Source: Paenibacillus sp. BIC5C1 (GTDB lineage: Bacteria; Bacillota; Bacilli; Paenibacillales; Paenibacillaceae). Taken from it: a DNA stretch of 64,000 nt. The notes below the pieces were generated by a model, which was not told where the DNA came from, made no database searches, and worked only from the letters and a program-made list of their open reading frames with translations. A program made the position numbers and the translations under genes. The DNA lies in NCBI RefSeq assembly GCF_032399705.1, contig NZ_CP135922.1, forward strand, positions 6,138,001 to 6,202,000, read 5' to 3'. Shown here one piece after another: positions 45,233 through 58,446 of this stretch (position 1 is its first letter; the number at the start of each line of letters is the position of its first letter).

Positions 45233-48025
45233 TCAGCCCGTATTCCGAAGTCCTGCAGCAATGCCGTTAATCGTAAGCAGCACTTCACGCAGCAACTCTG
45301 TGTCATCCTCGCCACGCTCACGCATATCTCTGAGCTCACTCAGAAGTTGGACCTGCATGTAGGACAAAGGATCGACATACGGATTACGAAGTCGGATCGA
45401 CTCTTGAATCACCGGTACATCATCCAGAATTTCAGCTTCTCCGGTAATTTTCAGAATCAGCTCTTTGGTAAGTTTGAATTCAGATTCAATCTGACCATAG
45501 ATGCGATCACGTGCTTCCTCATTGGAAGTCATGGCCGAGTATTCCTTCGCAATAACCAGGTCTGCTTTGGCAATAGCCATCTGCACCGTATCAATTAGTG
45601 TACGGAAGAATGGGAAGTTTTCATACATTTCTTTCAGGACAACCAGATTTTCTTCTTTATCCTGATAGTAACTTTGCAGTCCCGTTCCTGCCGCATACCA
45701 TGCGGGAAGCAAATAACGACTTTGAGTCCAGGCAAATACCCAAGGGATCGCTCTCAGGTCCTCGAACTTGTCGCTGTTTTTCCGTTTGGATGGACGTGAA
45801 CCAATATTCAGTTCCCCAACCTCAGGCAGCGGTGTCGATTCCTTGAAGAAAGTAAAGAAGTCTGGATCACGGAAAATGAGATCTTGGTATTTCGTCAGGG
45901 ATACTTCAGAAATATCTTTGATGATGCTATCCCAATGACGCTCTGATGCCGATTCTTGCGGCTCCAAACCGTTTAGTGCAGCTGTAATCAAAGCCGATGT
46001 AGCCTGCTCAAGACTGCGGTATGCAATTCCCTGAAGGGAGTAGCGGGAAGAGATAACCTCACCCTGCTCTGTAATCTTGATACCCCCACCAATCGTGTGT
46101 GGTGGTTGAGCAAGAATACTGCGGTTGAGAGGCATGCCTCCACGTCCAAGCGCTCCACCTCTACCATGGAAGAACTTCAGTTTAACGCCGTGTTTATTAC
46201 CAACAGCAGTGATAGCATTCATCGCCACTCGCAGCTCCCAGTTGGCTGTAACAACCCCGCCATCCTTGTTGCTGTCCGAGTATCCCAACATGATTTCATG
46301 CAGTTCATTCCGCCCACTCACACTTGCGCGATATACCGGAAGGTTGAACAGCTTCTCCATAATTTCCGAAGCGGCATGAAGATCATCAATGGTTTCAAAC
46401 AATGGAACCGCTTGAAGCGTAGATACCACTTCACCGTTATGTTCTTTGCGGAACAAACCTACTTCTTTGGCAAATACCATAACCTCAAGCAGATCACTTG
46501 CTCCTTGGGTCATACTAATCAGGTAGCTTGTGATACAACCGGCCCCAAACTCGCTCTGAGCACGTTTGATCGTACGGAATACATCCAGAGTCTCTTTGGT
46601 CCCCTCTGTGTATTGGTGATAAGGGGAAGTCAGCGGACGAGGATCATCCAGCAAACGAGCCAGCAAATCGATTTTGCCATCTTCAGTCAAACGAGCATAG
46701 TCTTCTACGATGTTCATCTTGGCCAAAATCTCTGACATTGCATTTTCATGCTCTTTGCTGTGCTGACGCACATCCAAAGCAGCTGTATGGAATCCGAACA
46801 GCTCCACTTGACGAATCATTTTGCGAATGGTCGTATCTGCTACATAGTCTGCAAAGTGATGACGCAGGCTGCGATCGATAATCATCAGATCATCCATCAG
46901 TCCTTGAGCGCTGTCATAGCGGTCAGGCTGTCCTACTTTGTTCTCATCCAGGACATTGTTCAGCTTGGCAATCATATATGCCAATTTAATGCGATATGGC
47001 TCTTTTTCATTTCGCCACATATCCACTTTTTTCAACGTTACACAACTACGGTCTTGCTCAATCGACTGCACCAGCTCATCCGATACGTGGATGATGTTCG
47101 TGCTGAAGCTGAGATGTCCCATAAGTTCAATCATAATCCGTTGATACTCACGTAAAGCGAGCTTACGCTGCATCAATAGTGTCTGCCATGTTACATCTGA
47201 AGTTACCGAAGGATTTCCATCCCGGTCTCCACCGATCCAGGAACCGAACCGCAAATACGTCGGCACATGCCAGTCATGGTCAGGATAAAATTTATTCAGG
47301 CAGCGTTCAAGCTCCTGGTATACATCCGGAAGTACATGGAACAACGTTTCATGAAAGTAATACATACCGTTCCGTACTTCATCAAGCACAGTCGGTTTAC
47401 GGTCACGAAGCTCATCAGTCTGCCATAGTGTAATGACTTCGTTCAGCAGCTTCTCCCGCAACTGTTCACGTTCACGCAACGTCAGCGTAGGATTATCAAG
47501 TGACATGACATCTTCAGATATCCGCTTGTGGATGTCCAGTATAACCCGACGCATAGCTTCGGTTGGATGAGCTGTCATCACCAATTCCAGCGATAACTCG
47601 TCTAGAATATCCTCTACTTCCGTGTGTGACAGTCCGCGTTCCTTCAGATCTTGTACTGCTTTTTCAATCGACCCTGGCTGCACAGCGTCCCCTGCAGAAC
47701 GTTCATAATCCCGTTTACGCCGGATCCGATGGTTTTGTTCAGCAATGTTAACTAATTGAAAATAAATCGCAAAAGCTCGAATCACCTGATGGCGATTTTC
47801 CGAGTCTAATTCCTGGATCATCGTTTTGAACTCTGCATAAAGTTCTGGCAAGAACTCTGCACGCAACGATTTGCTCGTTTCCCGAATCTTCTCAACGATA
47901 TCTAGAAGCTCCGTGCCTCCTTGATGGACAAGAACTTCTCCGAGTATATTGCCCAGGAACCGCACGTCTCGCCGAAGCAGGTTGTTGGATTGGCTTTTGC
48001 TGGCGGTTACCATAGTTTCAGTCAT
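45233..48025 (-). CDS. ppc: Phosphoenolpyruvate carboxylase
   Basis: The start is ATG 48025, six bases after GGAGG (930 residues). Catalytic signatures are present: VMTAHPTEAMRR (about 160), SWIGGDRDGNPSVT, GYSDSNKDGG and FHGRGGALGRGG (about 590-640), with a C-terminal RNTG typical of the family. It carboxylates PEP to oxaloacetate, refilling the TCA cycle in the cytosol. Transcribed alone, with a terminator downstream and a long (over 500 bp) spacer upstream. Confidence 0.97.
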   Translation of the reverse strand: MTETMVTASKSQSNNLLRRDVRFLGNILGEVLVHQGGTELLDIVEKIRETSKSLRAEFLPELYAEFKTMIQELDSENRHQVIRAFAIYFQLVNIAEQNHRIRRKRDYERSAGDAVQPGSIEKAVQDLKERGLSHTEVEDILDELSLELVMTAHPTEAMRRVILDIHKRISEDVMSLDNPTLTLREREQLREKLLNEVITLWQTDELRDRKPTVLDEVRNGMYYFHETLFHVLPDVYQELERCLNKFYPDHDWHVPTYLRFGSWIGGDRDGNPSVTSDVTWQTLLMQRKLALREYQRIMIELMGHLSFSTNIIHVSDELVQSIEQDRSCVTLKKVDMWRNEKEPYRIKLAYMIAKLNNVLDENKVGQPDRYDSAQGLMDDLMIIDRSLRHHFADYVADTTIRKMIRQVELFGFHTAALDVRQHSKEHENAMSEILAKMNIVEDYARLTEDGKIDLLARLLDDPRPLTSPYHQYTEGTKETLDVFRTIKRAQSEFGAGCITSYLISMTQGASDLLEVMVFAKEVGLFRKEHNGEVVSTLQAVPLFETIDDLHAASEIMEKLFNLPVYRASVSGRNELHEIMLGYSDSNKDGGVVTANWELRVAMNAITAVGNKHGVKLKFFHGRGGALGRGGMPLNRSILAQPPHTIGGGIKITEQGEVISSRYSLQGIAYRSLEQATSALITAALNGLEPQESASERHWDSIIKDISEVSLTKYQDLIFRDPDFFTFFKESTPLPEVGELNIGSRPSKRKNSDKFEDLRAIPWVFAWTQSRYLLPAWYAAGTGLQSYYQDKEENLVVLKEMYENFPFFRTLIDTVQMAIAKADLVIAKEYSAMTSNEEARDRIYGQIESEFKLTKELILKITGEAEILDDVPVIQESIRLRNPYVDPLSYMQVQLLSELRDMRERGEDDTELLREVLLTINGIAAGLRNTG

Positions 48026-48552
48026 GCTTATCCTCCCATCTGATCGTTCCATTCGTACACGTAAATTTGACACCTTCATAACATCATACAATAAATTGGT
48101 ACGAAAATCTTTATTTTTCTACTAGTAAAAATGGGGATTTACCCTGATTTACAGCATAAAAACACGCTTTATTATTCATTTTCTTGTTCTGCTTCGATTA
48201 ATGGTCAAATGCTGTCGCATGATACCTTTTTCACGTACTTTTCATTACCCGAATAACTCATATCTATTCTATATTATTCATAAATATACAGTTGGACTGG
48301 GAATGTTTGCTGCACCTGAATGATTTCGTATCTGCAAGAATTTCCATTATTACAAACCAGACGAAACATAAAGAAACATGACCGGCAAAGCAAGCTTTTG
48401 TATACTTTATCACAGTGACGCAATAAATTAAAGAGTGTATTTATAATTTTTTGATTCTTTTAGCAGAATTTAATGAGGGGTTCGAGGTATTCTTTCACTT
48501 ATCAAACGAATACAGAGGAGATAGGATTATAATGAGATGTTGTTTCTATATA

Positions 48553-48588
48553 TAAAAGAAAAGTCCCTGTATATACAGAGACTTTTCA
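48553..48588 (-). terminator. Terminator of the rRNA-tRNA operon
   Basis: Minus-strand GAAAAGTCtCTG-tatata-CAGgGACTTTTC followed by TTTTATATA, 12 bp after the last tRNA. The rest of the 48026-48552 spacer is AT-rich with no gene seen. Confidence 0.75.
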
Positions 48589-48599
48589 ATGAATCATAA

Positions 48600-48670
48600 A
48601 GCGGGTGATGGGAATCGAACCCACGCTATTAGCTTGGAAGGCTAAAGTTCTACCATTGAACTACACCCGC
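48600..48670 (-). tRNA. tRNA-Gly(UCC)
   Basis: Cloverleaf with anticodon stem TTAGC/GCTAA and loop CTTCCAA. CCA not encoded. Last of eleven tRNAs. Confidence 0.93.
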
Positions 48671-48679
48671 AAATAAAAA

Positions 48680-48753
48680 TCGGGATGACACGATTTGAAC
48701 ATGCGACCCCCTGGTCCCAAACCAGGTGCTCTACCAAGCTGAGCTACATCCCG
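48680..48753 (-). tRNA. tRNA-Pro(UGG)
   Basis: Anticodon stem CCTGG/CCAGG, loop TTTGGGA; acceptor CGGGATG/CATCCCG. CCA not encoded. Confidence 0.93.
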
Positions 48754-48769
48754 ATACTTATGAAAATAA

Positions 48770-48846
48770 TGGCGCGCCCTGAGAGATTCGAACTCCCGGC
48801 CTTTTGATTCGTAGTCAAACGCTCTATCCAGCTGAGCTAAGGGCGC
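48770..48846 (-). tRNA. tRNA-Arg(ACG)
   Basis: Anticodon stem TTTGA/TCAAA, loop CTACGAA; acceptor GCGCCCT/AGGGCGC. CCA encoded. Confidence 0.93.
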
Positions 48847-48853
48847 AAAATAT

Positions 48854-48928
48854 TGGAGCGGAAGACGGGAATCGAACCCGCGACCCTCGCCTTGGCAAGG
48901 CGATGCTCTACCGCTGAGCCACTTCCGC
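48854..48928 (-). tRNA. tRNA-Gly(GCC)
   Basis: Anticodon stem TCGCC/GGCGA, loop TTGCCAA. CCA encoded. Confidence 0.93.
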
Positions 48929-48938
48929 ATATAAAGGA

Positions 48939-49019
48939 TGCGCGTGGAGGGACTTGAACCCCCACGTCAAAGACGCTAGATCCTAAGTCTAGTGCGTCTG
49001 CCAATTCCGCCACACGCGC
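48939..49019 (-). tRNA. tRNA-Leu(UAG)
   Basis: Anticodon stem CTAGA/TCTAG, loop CTTAGGA; long variable arm (CGTCTTTGACG), as in class II tRNAs. CCA not encoded. Confidence 0.93.
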
Positions 49020-49025
49020 ATATGA

Positions 49026-49101
49026 TGGTGAGTCATGAAGGGCTCGAACCTTCGACACCCTGATTAAAAGTCAGGTGCTCTACCAACTGAGCTAATGACT
49101 C
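49026..49101 (-). tRNA. tRNA-Lys(UUU)
   Basis: Anticodon stem CCTGA/TCAGG, loop CTTTTAA; acceptor GAGTCAT/ATGACTC. CCA encoded. Confidence 0.93.
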
Positions 49102-49117
49102 AAACTAAAAACTAAAA

Positions 49118-49192
49118 TGGCTGGGGATATAGGATTTGAACCTATGCATGACGGAGTCAAAGTCCGTTGCCTTACCGCTTGGCTAATCCCCA
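49118..49192 (-). tRNA. tRNA-Gln(UUG)
   Basis: Anticodon stem ACGGA/TCCGT, loop CTTTGAC; acceptor TGGGGAT/ATCCCCA. CCA encoded. Confidence 0.93.
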
Positions 49193-49202
49193 TTAAGTTA
49201 AG

Positions 49203-49278
49203 TGGTGGAGGCTGAGGGGATCGAACCCCCGACCCTCTGCTTGTAAGGCAGATGCTCTCCCAGCTGAGCTAAGCCTCC
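49203..49278 (-). tRNA. tRNA-Val(UAC)
   Basis: Anticodon stem TCTGC/GCAGA, loop CTTACAA; acceptor GGAGGCT/AGCCTCC. CCA encoded. Confidence 0.93.
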
Positions 49279-49281
49279 ATC

Positions 49282-49299
49282 CTATGACCCGTAGGGGAT
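49282..49299 (-). repeat. Duplicate of the tRNA-Glu 3' end
   Basis: The 18 bases ATCCCCTACGGGTCATAG are an exact copy of 49399-49416 (T-stem/acceptor end of tRNA-Glu plus two or three bases). Between the copies lies a 99-bp insert with hairpins (CTTCGTT...AACGAAG) and a T-rich end. The layout resembles a small element flanked by att-like repeats, or a partial tRNA duplication. Confidence 0.8.
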
Positions 49300-49401
49300 A
49301 CTCTCACTTCGTTCGAGACTGCGAAGCCATTGCTAACGAAGTTTATCCTCCGACGAACCTTCGGGATTCTCATCCCTTTTTTAAGCTAATAAATATAGCT
49401 A

Positions 49402-49473
49402 TGACCCGTAGGGGATTCGAACCCCTGTTACCTCCGTGAAAGGGAGGTGTCTTAACCCCTTGACCAACGGGCC
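49402..49473 (-). tRNA. tRNA-Glu(UUC)
   Basis: Anticodon stem CCTCC/GGAGG, loop CTTTCAC; acceptor GGCCCGT/ACGGGTC. CCA not encoded. Its 3' end is repeated 117 bp further along the transcript. Confidence 0.93.
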
Positions 49474-49483
49474 CCATTTCCAA

Positions 49484-49556
49484 AGCTCTCAACCGGGATC
49501 GAACCGGTGACCTCATCCTTACCATGGATGCACTCTACCTACTGAGCTATGAGAGC
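49484..49556 (-). tRNA. tRNA-Thr(GGU)
   Basis: Anticodon stem CATCC/GGATG, loop ATGGTAA; acceptor GCTCTCA/TGAGAGC. CCA not encoded. Confidence 0.9.
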
Positions 49557-49559
49557 AAA

Positions 49560-49635
49560 TGGCTCCCCGAACAGGGCTCGAACCTGTGACAACTCGATTA
49601 ACAGTCGAGTGCTCTACCAACTGAGCTATCAGGGA
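49560..49635 (-). tRNA. tRNA-Asn(GUU)
   Basis: Anticodon stem CTCGA/TCGAG, loop CTGTTAA; acceptor TCCCTGA/TCGGGGA. CCA encoded. First tRNA after the distal 5S gene. Confidence 0.93.
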
Positions 49636-49719
49636 ATAATATGCATTTGCAGTGCAAATGCAATTCATCATACAACGTTAACATGCAGAGCCTGTTTTCT
49701 ATGTAGGATGAAAGAGTTC

Positions 49720-49836
49720 GCTTGGCGGCGTCCTACTCTCCCAGGACCCTGCGGTCCAAGTACCATCGGCGCTAGAGGGCTTAACGGTCGTGTTCGGGAT
49801 GGGTACGTGTGGAACCCCTCCGCCATCGCCACCAAA
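49720..49836 (-). rRNA. rrf: 5S rRNA, distal copy
   Basis: 117 bases, TTTGGTGGCGATGGCGG... to ...GACGCCGCCAAGC, in the usual place after 23S. It differs from the second copy at 53322-53438 by about seven bases. Confidence 0.95.
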
Positions 49837-49931
49837 CGCGATTTGTCGAAGCATAGCTTCTTGAAATCATTGTGGAACTGAAAATCATACACACATTCTG
49901 TGATGTACCGATTTTCATTTCAGAGTTTATT

Positions 49932-49966
49932 CTCTGAAAACTAGATCCGAAACGAATTTGCGATTC
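49932..49966 (-). repeat. 23S processing stem, 3' strand
   Basis: Nearly complementary to 53051-53088 (shared core CGAAACGAATTTGCGATT / AATCGCAAAATTTCGTTTCG with small gaps), so pre-23S ends can pair into a stem for RNase III-type cleavage. Confidence 0.65.
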
Positions 49967-49981
49967 ATAACCTGCATATTT

Positions 49982-52905
<2,924 letters not shown>

Positions 52906-53050
52906 ATAATTGCTCCGGTTTCGACTGCTCGCTTCCCTTGTTTTGCTTACGCAAAGCCAAAAGTCGCTCCCATTCGAACCCATCGCAATGCAGTTTTCAC
53001 TATTTATTGAAACTTGTTTAACACAAGTTCAGCTTAAAAAGGAATGTTCT

Positions 53051-53088
53051 AAATCGCAAAATTTCGTTTCGATATCTAGTTTTCAAAG
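53051..53088 (-). repeat. 23S processing stem, 5' strand
   Basis: Pairs with 49932-49966 across the whole 23S gene. Confidence 0.65.
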
Positions 53089-53109
53089 AACAAGCTTGTA
53101 AAATCTTGT

Positions 53110-53185
53110 TGGTGGAGCCAAGCGGGATCGAACCGCTGACCTCCTGCTTGCAAGGCAGGCGCTCTCCCAGCTGAGCTATGGCCCC
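53110..53185 (-). tRNA. tRNA-Ala(UGC)
   Basis: In the 16S-23S spacer. Anticodon stem CCTGC/GCAGG, loop CTTGCAA; acceptor GGGGCCA/TGGCTCC. CCA encoded. Confidence 0.95.
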
Positions 53186-53207
53186 ATATTAGATTTTAAG
53201 GTATACA

Positions 53208-53284
53208 TGGTGGGCCCTGGTGGACTCGAACCACCGGCCTCACCCTTATCAGAGGTGCGCTCTAACCAACTGAGCTAAGGGCCC
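53208..53284 (-). tRNA. tRNA-Ile(GAU)
   Basis: In the 16S-23S spacer. Loop CTGATAA on stem CACCT/GGGTG; acceptor GGGCCCT/AGGGCCC. CCA encoded. Confidence 0.95.
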
Positions 53285-53321
53285 ACATTATATATCATAT
53301 TGAAACCCGTAATGGGTTTAC

Positions 53322-53438
53322 GCTTGGCGGCGTTCTACTCTCCCAGGACCCTGCGGTCCAAGTACCATCGACGCTGAAGGGCTTAACGGTCGTGTTCGGG
53401 ATGGGAACGTGTGGAACCCCTTCGCTATCGCCACCAAA
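53322..53438 (-). rRNA. rrf: 5S rRNA, extra copy inside the 16S-23S spacer
   Basis: 117 bases, full length. It lies directly after 16S and before tRNA-Ile, outside both the 16S and 23S processing stems. It differs from the distal copy by about seven bases; one change in helix II is matched on both strands (GAGGG/CCCTC to AAGGG/CCCTT), so it looks functional. Confidence 0.95.
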
Positions 53439-53459
53439 CGTTTGAGAGTTTGAGCTCTC

Positions 53460-53482
53460 AAAACTGAGCAACGAGTGAGTAA
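53460..53482 (-). repeat. 16S processing stem, 3' strand
   Basis: On the minus strand GTTACTCACTCGTTGCTCAG... is complementary to 55224-55247 over 23 bases with one G-U pair. Confidence 0.75.
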
Positions 53483-53541
53483 CTAGCCGACCTGACTAGA
53501 TTTTGTATTTGAATGTTTCCGTTACAGGAAACGATTCTCCA

Positions 53542-55093
<1,552 letters not shown>

Positions 55094-55223
55094 TAAAGTA
55101 TTGAAAAGAGCGATAAGCTCATTTTGAAACTGACGAGATTAAAAATCTCATTTATTTTGCTTCCAAATCATACAGCCCGAAGGCTTGTACCGATTTCTCA
55201 GCGTCGATCTTGCAAGCAAGATC

Positions 55224-55247
55224 GTTACTCACTCGTTGTTCAGTTTT
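55224..55247 (-). repeat. 16S processing stem, 5' strand
   Basis: Leader strand AAAACTGAACAACGAGTGAG... that pairs with 53460-53482. It is preceded by a boxA-like TGATCTTTGAAAA. Confidence 0.75.
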
Positions 55248-55312
55248 CAAAGATCAAACATTCAATTTGTTTCGTTTTTCCTCGTCACCGTATTTTCAGC
55301 GGCGACTTTTAT

Positions 55313-55341
55313 AATATATCATGTTTAAGTTTCCTTTGCAA
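55313..55341 (-). promoter_or_regulatory. rRNA operon promoter
   Basis: Minus-strand TTGCAA, 17 bp, TATATT, about 220 bp before 16S. The AT-rich, T/A-tract region upstream (55342-55490) could act as an UP element. No other gene is seen in 55094-55595. Confidence 0.6.
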
Positions 55342-55595
55342 GCACTTTTTTTCGATTTATTTTCAATCGCTTTGTTTTAGCGCTTGTTTCGGTTAACTTT
55401 TCCTTAAAAAAGGAACGAAAATTAATTTATCATATTGAACAAAAAAGGTCAACCCTTTTTCGACAAATTGTTTCATATCTTTTTAAAAGCGCCCATTCTA
55501 CCTATTACTAATTCATGGTGTCAGAGGTACAGCGCTGGCTTTACGGGCCGCACCTCTGTTATATGGTGAACTTAAGCATCCCACTGAGCACATCA

Positions 55596-55826
55596 TTATG
55601 GCTTGGATTTTTTCAATTTGCCGCCTCTAGCATATTTGGATAGCTCTTTGGGTGGCGCAAAGCGTGCATACATACGGAACACAGTCTTGTAGCGACTAGC
55701 TATGGCGTATTTAATTTCTTGATCAAGACGGTTGTCACTTAAGTCGAACAACATTTCATCGAGCTCTTTGCGCAGTACATAATCCAATTCCTTGCATTCC
55801 TTCTCGTTAAACAGCATACCCAGCAT
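55596..55826 (-). CDS. Small conserved hypothetical protein
   Basis: 76 residues, mostly helical: MLGMLFNEKECKELDYVLRKELDEMLFDLSD then a basic, Arg/Lys-rich second half ending KKSKP. ATG 55826 follows AGGAGAAC. I recall similar short proteins across Bacilli but no assigned function. The charge pattern suggests a soluble protein that could bind nucleic acid or a partner protein. It is a separate unit next to the rRNA operon promoter; a weak hairpin (CAGAGGT/ACCTCTG, 55524-55558) follows. Confidence 0.75.
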   Translation of the reverse strand: MLGMLFNEKECKELDYVLRKELDEMLFDLSDNRLDQEIKYAIASRYKTVFRMYARFAPPKELSKYARGGKLKKSKP

Positions 55827-56035
55827 TAGAGTTCTCCTTTTTCTGCATATGGATAATGGCGTGTCCCAGTGTATGTCATATTCGAGCCCCTTTAATTCAG
55901 GCTATATATCGGACAGCGCCGGTTTAGTAGCAAACCTAGGATCATCTTTGTTTCTCCTTTTGTGGTTGCTACTGAAACCCGTTTTATTGTTATGGTCAAC
56001 TTTCTGAAAATTTATGAATGTCATCCCATACAAAT

Positions 56036-56653
56036 TTATCCTCGCACCAAGCTGTAGGTAAGTGTACTTTCGATAATCGCTGCAACAAAAAGCAAAATAA
56101 CAATCCAGAAGGATGCAGTTACCGTTGTGCGCATAAACGCATTCCATTGGCTGCCAATCGTATTTCGTTCCCCCCTGCCAAATTGACCAAGACTTTTGAG
56201 AACCAATCCACCAAATCTTAGACCAAATGCGCATGCGATAATAATTACCGGAATTTCAATAATGCCATGTGGAAGAAGTCCTTTCACAACAATATCAAAG
56301 AAGCTGGCCCCATAGTTCATTGTGGTGTGTACCAGAAAACCGATAACCATACCATTGATCAACAGGAAAACGACAGGCAGAATGCCAAAGAAGATACCAG
56401 CATAGATCACGAGTACACTTTTGATGGCATTATTGAAAAAGATAAAGAGGAAGAAGTTCCATTGCACATTGTCCCCCTGCTCCAGCCGCTCACTAACCTC
56501 CCTTAGTCCCCCGATTTGATTCAACAATATATCCTCAAGTGTTCCTGTACTCACCCATCCCGTGCCTATTCCAACAACAAACAATACGATCGACCATATT
56601 AATGCACCACGAATGGAACCTAAAGCTCTAAGAAATGTACTGAATTTTAACAT
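56036..56653 (-). CDS. spoIIM: Stage II sporulation protein M family membrane protein
   Basis: The start is ATG 56653, right after AGGAGG (205 residues). Five or so TM segments with the SpoIIM/DUF95 pattern: IFFNNAIKSVLVIYAGIFFGILPVVFLLINGMVIG in mid-chain and LLPHGIIEIPVIIIACAFGLRFG later. In sporulation SpoIIM works with SpoIID and SpoIIP in septal peptidoglycan hydrolysis and engulfment. It is divergent from pdaB. Some members of this family are not the true engulfment protein, so the symbol is probable rather than certain. Confidence 0.8.
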   Translation of the reverse strand: MLKFSTFLRALGSIRGALIWSIVLFVVGIGTGWVSTGTLEDILLNQIGGLREVSERLEQGDNVQWNFFLFIFFNNAIKSVLVIYAGIFFGILPVVFLLINGMVIGFLVHTTMNYGASFFDIVVKGLLPHGIIEIPVIIIACAFGLRFGGLVLKSLGQFGRGERNTIGSQWNAFMRTTVTASFWIVILLFVAAIIESTLTYSLVRG

Positions 56654-56774
56654 TATTTCCTCCTGTGAAACCAAGATGTTGGACAAACAAACGTCTGATA
56701 CGAATAACTGCGAGGTACGAGCATACATTGGAGAGTAAACAAGCATTTCTTATGGGAGAGGGGCGCTTATTGAA

Positions 56775-57551
56775 ATGAACTCGTTCTATGTATTTAGCGG
56801 CAAAAAGATCAAACGTTTCCTGATTGTGCTGGTTGCTGCCGTCTTTGCTATCGGGATTATTTATCTGGAGAGCGGCAATATTTCTGTATTCTCGGAGGAT
56901 GCACCATCCGCCGTATACAGCGTTCCAACCGAGAAGAAGGTTATTGCACTCACTTTTGACATTAGCTGGGGAGATAAAAGGACAGAGCCTATTCTGAAGG
57001 TCCTCCAAGATAATAAAGTACAGAAGGCAACGTTCTTCTTGTCCTCCCCCTGGAGTAAGACACACCCCGAGATTGTAACAGCCATCAAAGACGCAGGATA
57101 CGAAATCGGCAGTCATGGTCACAAGCATGATAATTACAGCAGTCTGACTGAAGAGGAAATCCGTAAGGAAATTTCGACTGCTCATAGCATTTTAACCGAT
57201 TTAACAGGAAAAGAACCGAAATTGCTACGCCTGCCTAATGGCGACTTTGACAAACGTGTTCTCCAAGTTGCCAACAGTTTGAATTATCAAGTAGTCCAAT
57301 GGGACACCGATTCGCAGGATTGGAAGAACCCTGGTGTACAGACCATTGTTGATCGTGTAGTTAGTAAAGCGCATCCGGGTGACATCGTGCTGCTGCACGC
57401 CAGTGATTCCTCAAAACAAACGCATGAAGCATTACCCGTCATAATCGACAAGTTAAAAAATCAAGGATATGAGTTCGTGACGGTCTCAGAACTGCTTAAC
57501 CATTCAAGTGTCAAAGGTACGGAAGTTCGCGATCAAGCCAGTGCACAGTAA
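56775..57551 (+). CDS. pdaB: Polysaccharide deacetylase, PdaB-type sporulation protein
   Basis: 258 residues. An N-terminal signal anchor (about 12-30) is followed by a NodB domain with ALTFDISWGD (Asp metal ligand), EIGSHGHKHDNY (HxxxH), LLRLPNGDFD and GDIVLLHAS near the end. The DIS replacement of the usual DD in motif 1 is typical of PdaB. It acts on spore cortex/cell-wall peptidoglycan and is needed for spore stability in Bacillus. It sits next to kbaA and gerD, as in Bacillus subtilis. Confidence 0.93.
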   Translation: MNSFYVFSGKKIKRFLIVLVAAVFAIGIIYLESGNISVFSEDAPSAVYSVPTEKKVIALTFDISWGDKRTEPILKVLQDNKVQKATFFLSSPWSKTHPEIVTAIKDAGYEIGSHGHKHDNYSSLTEEEIRKEISTAHSILTDLTGKEPKLLRLPNGDFDKRVLQVANSLNYQVVQWDTDSQDWKNPGVQTIVDRVVSKAHPGDIVLLHASDSSKQTHEALPVIIDKLKNQGYEFVTVSELLNHSSVKGTEVRDQASAQ

Positions 57552-57644
57552 ACGTTAATTAAAACAGTATTGCTAGTGCAAACTGTATACTCGCCTTCCG
57601 AACCATCCCCCTGTCCTGTAAAAGGCGCTGAAGCACCATAAATG

Positions 57645-57674
57645 AAAAGAGCTAACCAGGTTAGCTCTTTTTAG
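57645..57674. terminator. Bidirectional terminator between pdaB and kbaA
   Basis: AAAAGAGCTAAC-cagg-TTAGCTCTTTTT hairpin between convergent genes. Confidence 0.9.
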
Positions 57675-57691
57675 CGTTTTTTAAATAATCT

Positions 57692-58321
57692 CTACGCATG
57701 ACTTTCTTGTATCTCGGTCTTTCCACTCACCCGCTGCTCTACGGACCCATCTACCAGCCTGTGCAATATCAACATTTGGTATGCATTACAGATTAACAGT
57801 GGAACCACAATAAAGATGGTAGCCGCATTTACATCAATTCGTAAGACACCGATCGTTTCCACTACGGTAACAGCCACCATGAAAAAGAGTGTAGGTACCA
57901 ACGCCGAAATATGTGTCTGTTTCACCTTTACGTAAGCGGTAACAATACCAGCTGCCAAAATAATGACTCCAAGCACAATATCGGATAGCCGTTCTCGTTC
58001 CCCACCAATAAACAAACGTAAAAACATGACATCAAGCAATGCCAACACGGTTAGAACAATCTGTACAATTTGCCAACTGCGTTTCGAAAACACACCTTTG
58101 CCCATATAGTTCAATATCAAGTATGCGAAAAAACCCATTTGCGAATACACGCTAATCATAATACCTGAACCAAACAAGATCAGGAGATAAAATAAAAAAT
58201 CGGTCATTCCATTCGTTTTTTCTCCATTAACCAACATCATAATTAGACCCGTCATTAATGATCCCGCAGCCCCAATAAGCAAAGCTGACCAAAATAGGAA
58301 AAACCATTTACGTAAATTCAA
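57692..58321 (-). CDS. kbaA: KinB-signalling pathway activator
   Basis: 209 residues from TTG 58321 (SD GGGGTGG seven bases upstream). Six hydrophobic segments: MNLRKWFFLFWSALLIGAAGSLMTG, then FLFYLLILFGSGIMISVYSQMGFFAYLILNYMG, and four more. KbaA is a membrane protein that promotes KinB-dependent entry into sporulation. Position between pdaB and gerD matches Bacillus subtilis gene order. Confidence 0.88.
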   Translation of the reverse strand: MNLRKWFFLFWSALLIGAAGSLMTGLIMMLVNGEKTNGMTDFLFYLLILFGSGIMISVYSQMGFFAYLILNYMGKGVFSKRSWQIVQIVLTVLALLDVMFLRLFIGGERERLSDIVLGVIILAAGIVTAYVKVKQTHISALVPTLFFMVAVTVVETIGVLRIDVNAATIFIVVPLLICNAYQMLILHRLVDGSVEQRVSGKTEIQESHA

Positions 58322-58446
58322 ATGTTTTCCACCCCCGAGAGTTTATTTTACCAACCTTCACAGCAAAAAACCATCATCATTCAACATATTTAGCGGTTTC
58401 CCATCACATACTACATCCAGTATCTAATCAAGGAGGGGTTGTGCAC

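Noticed and set aside
49282..49416. Prophage or integrative element at tRNA-Glu
   Set aside because: Only 99 bp lie between the repeats and there is no integrase gene; kept as a repeat/footprint only.
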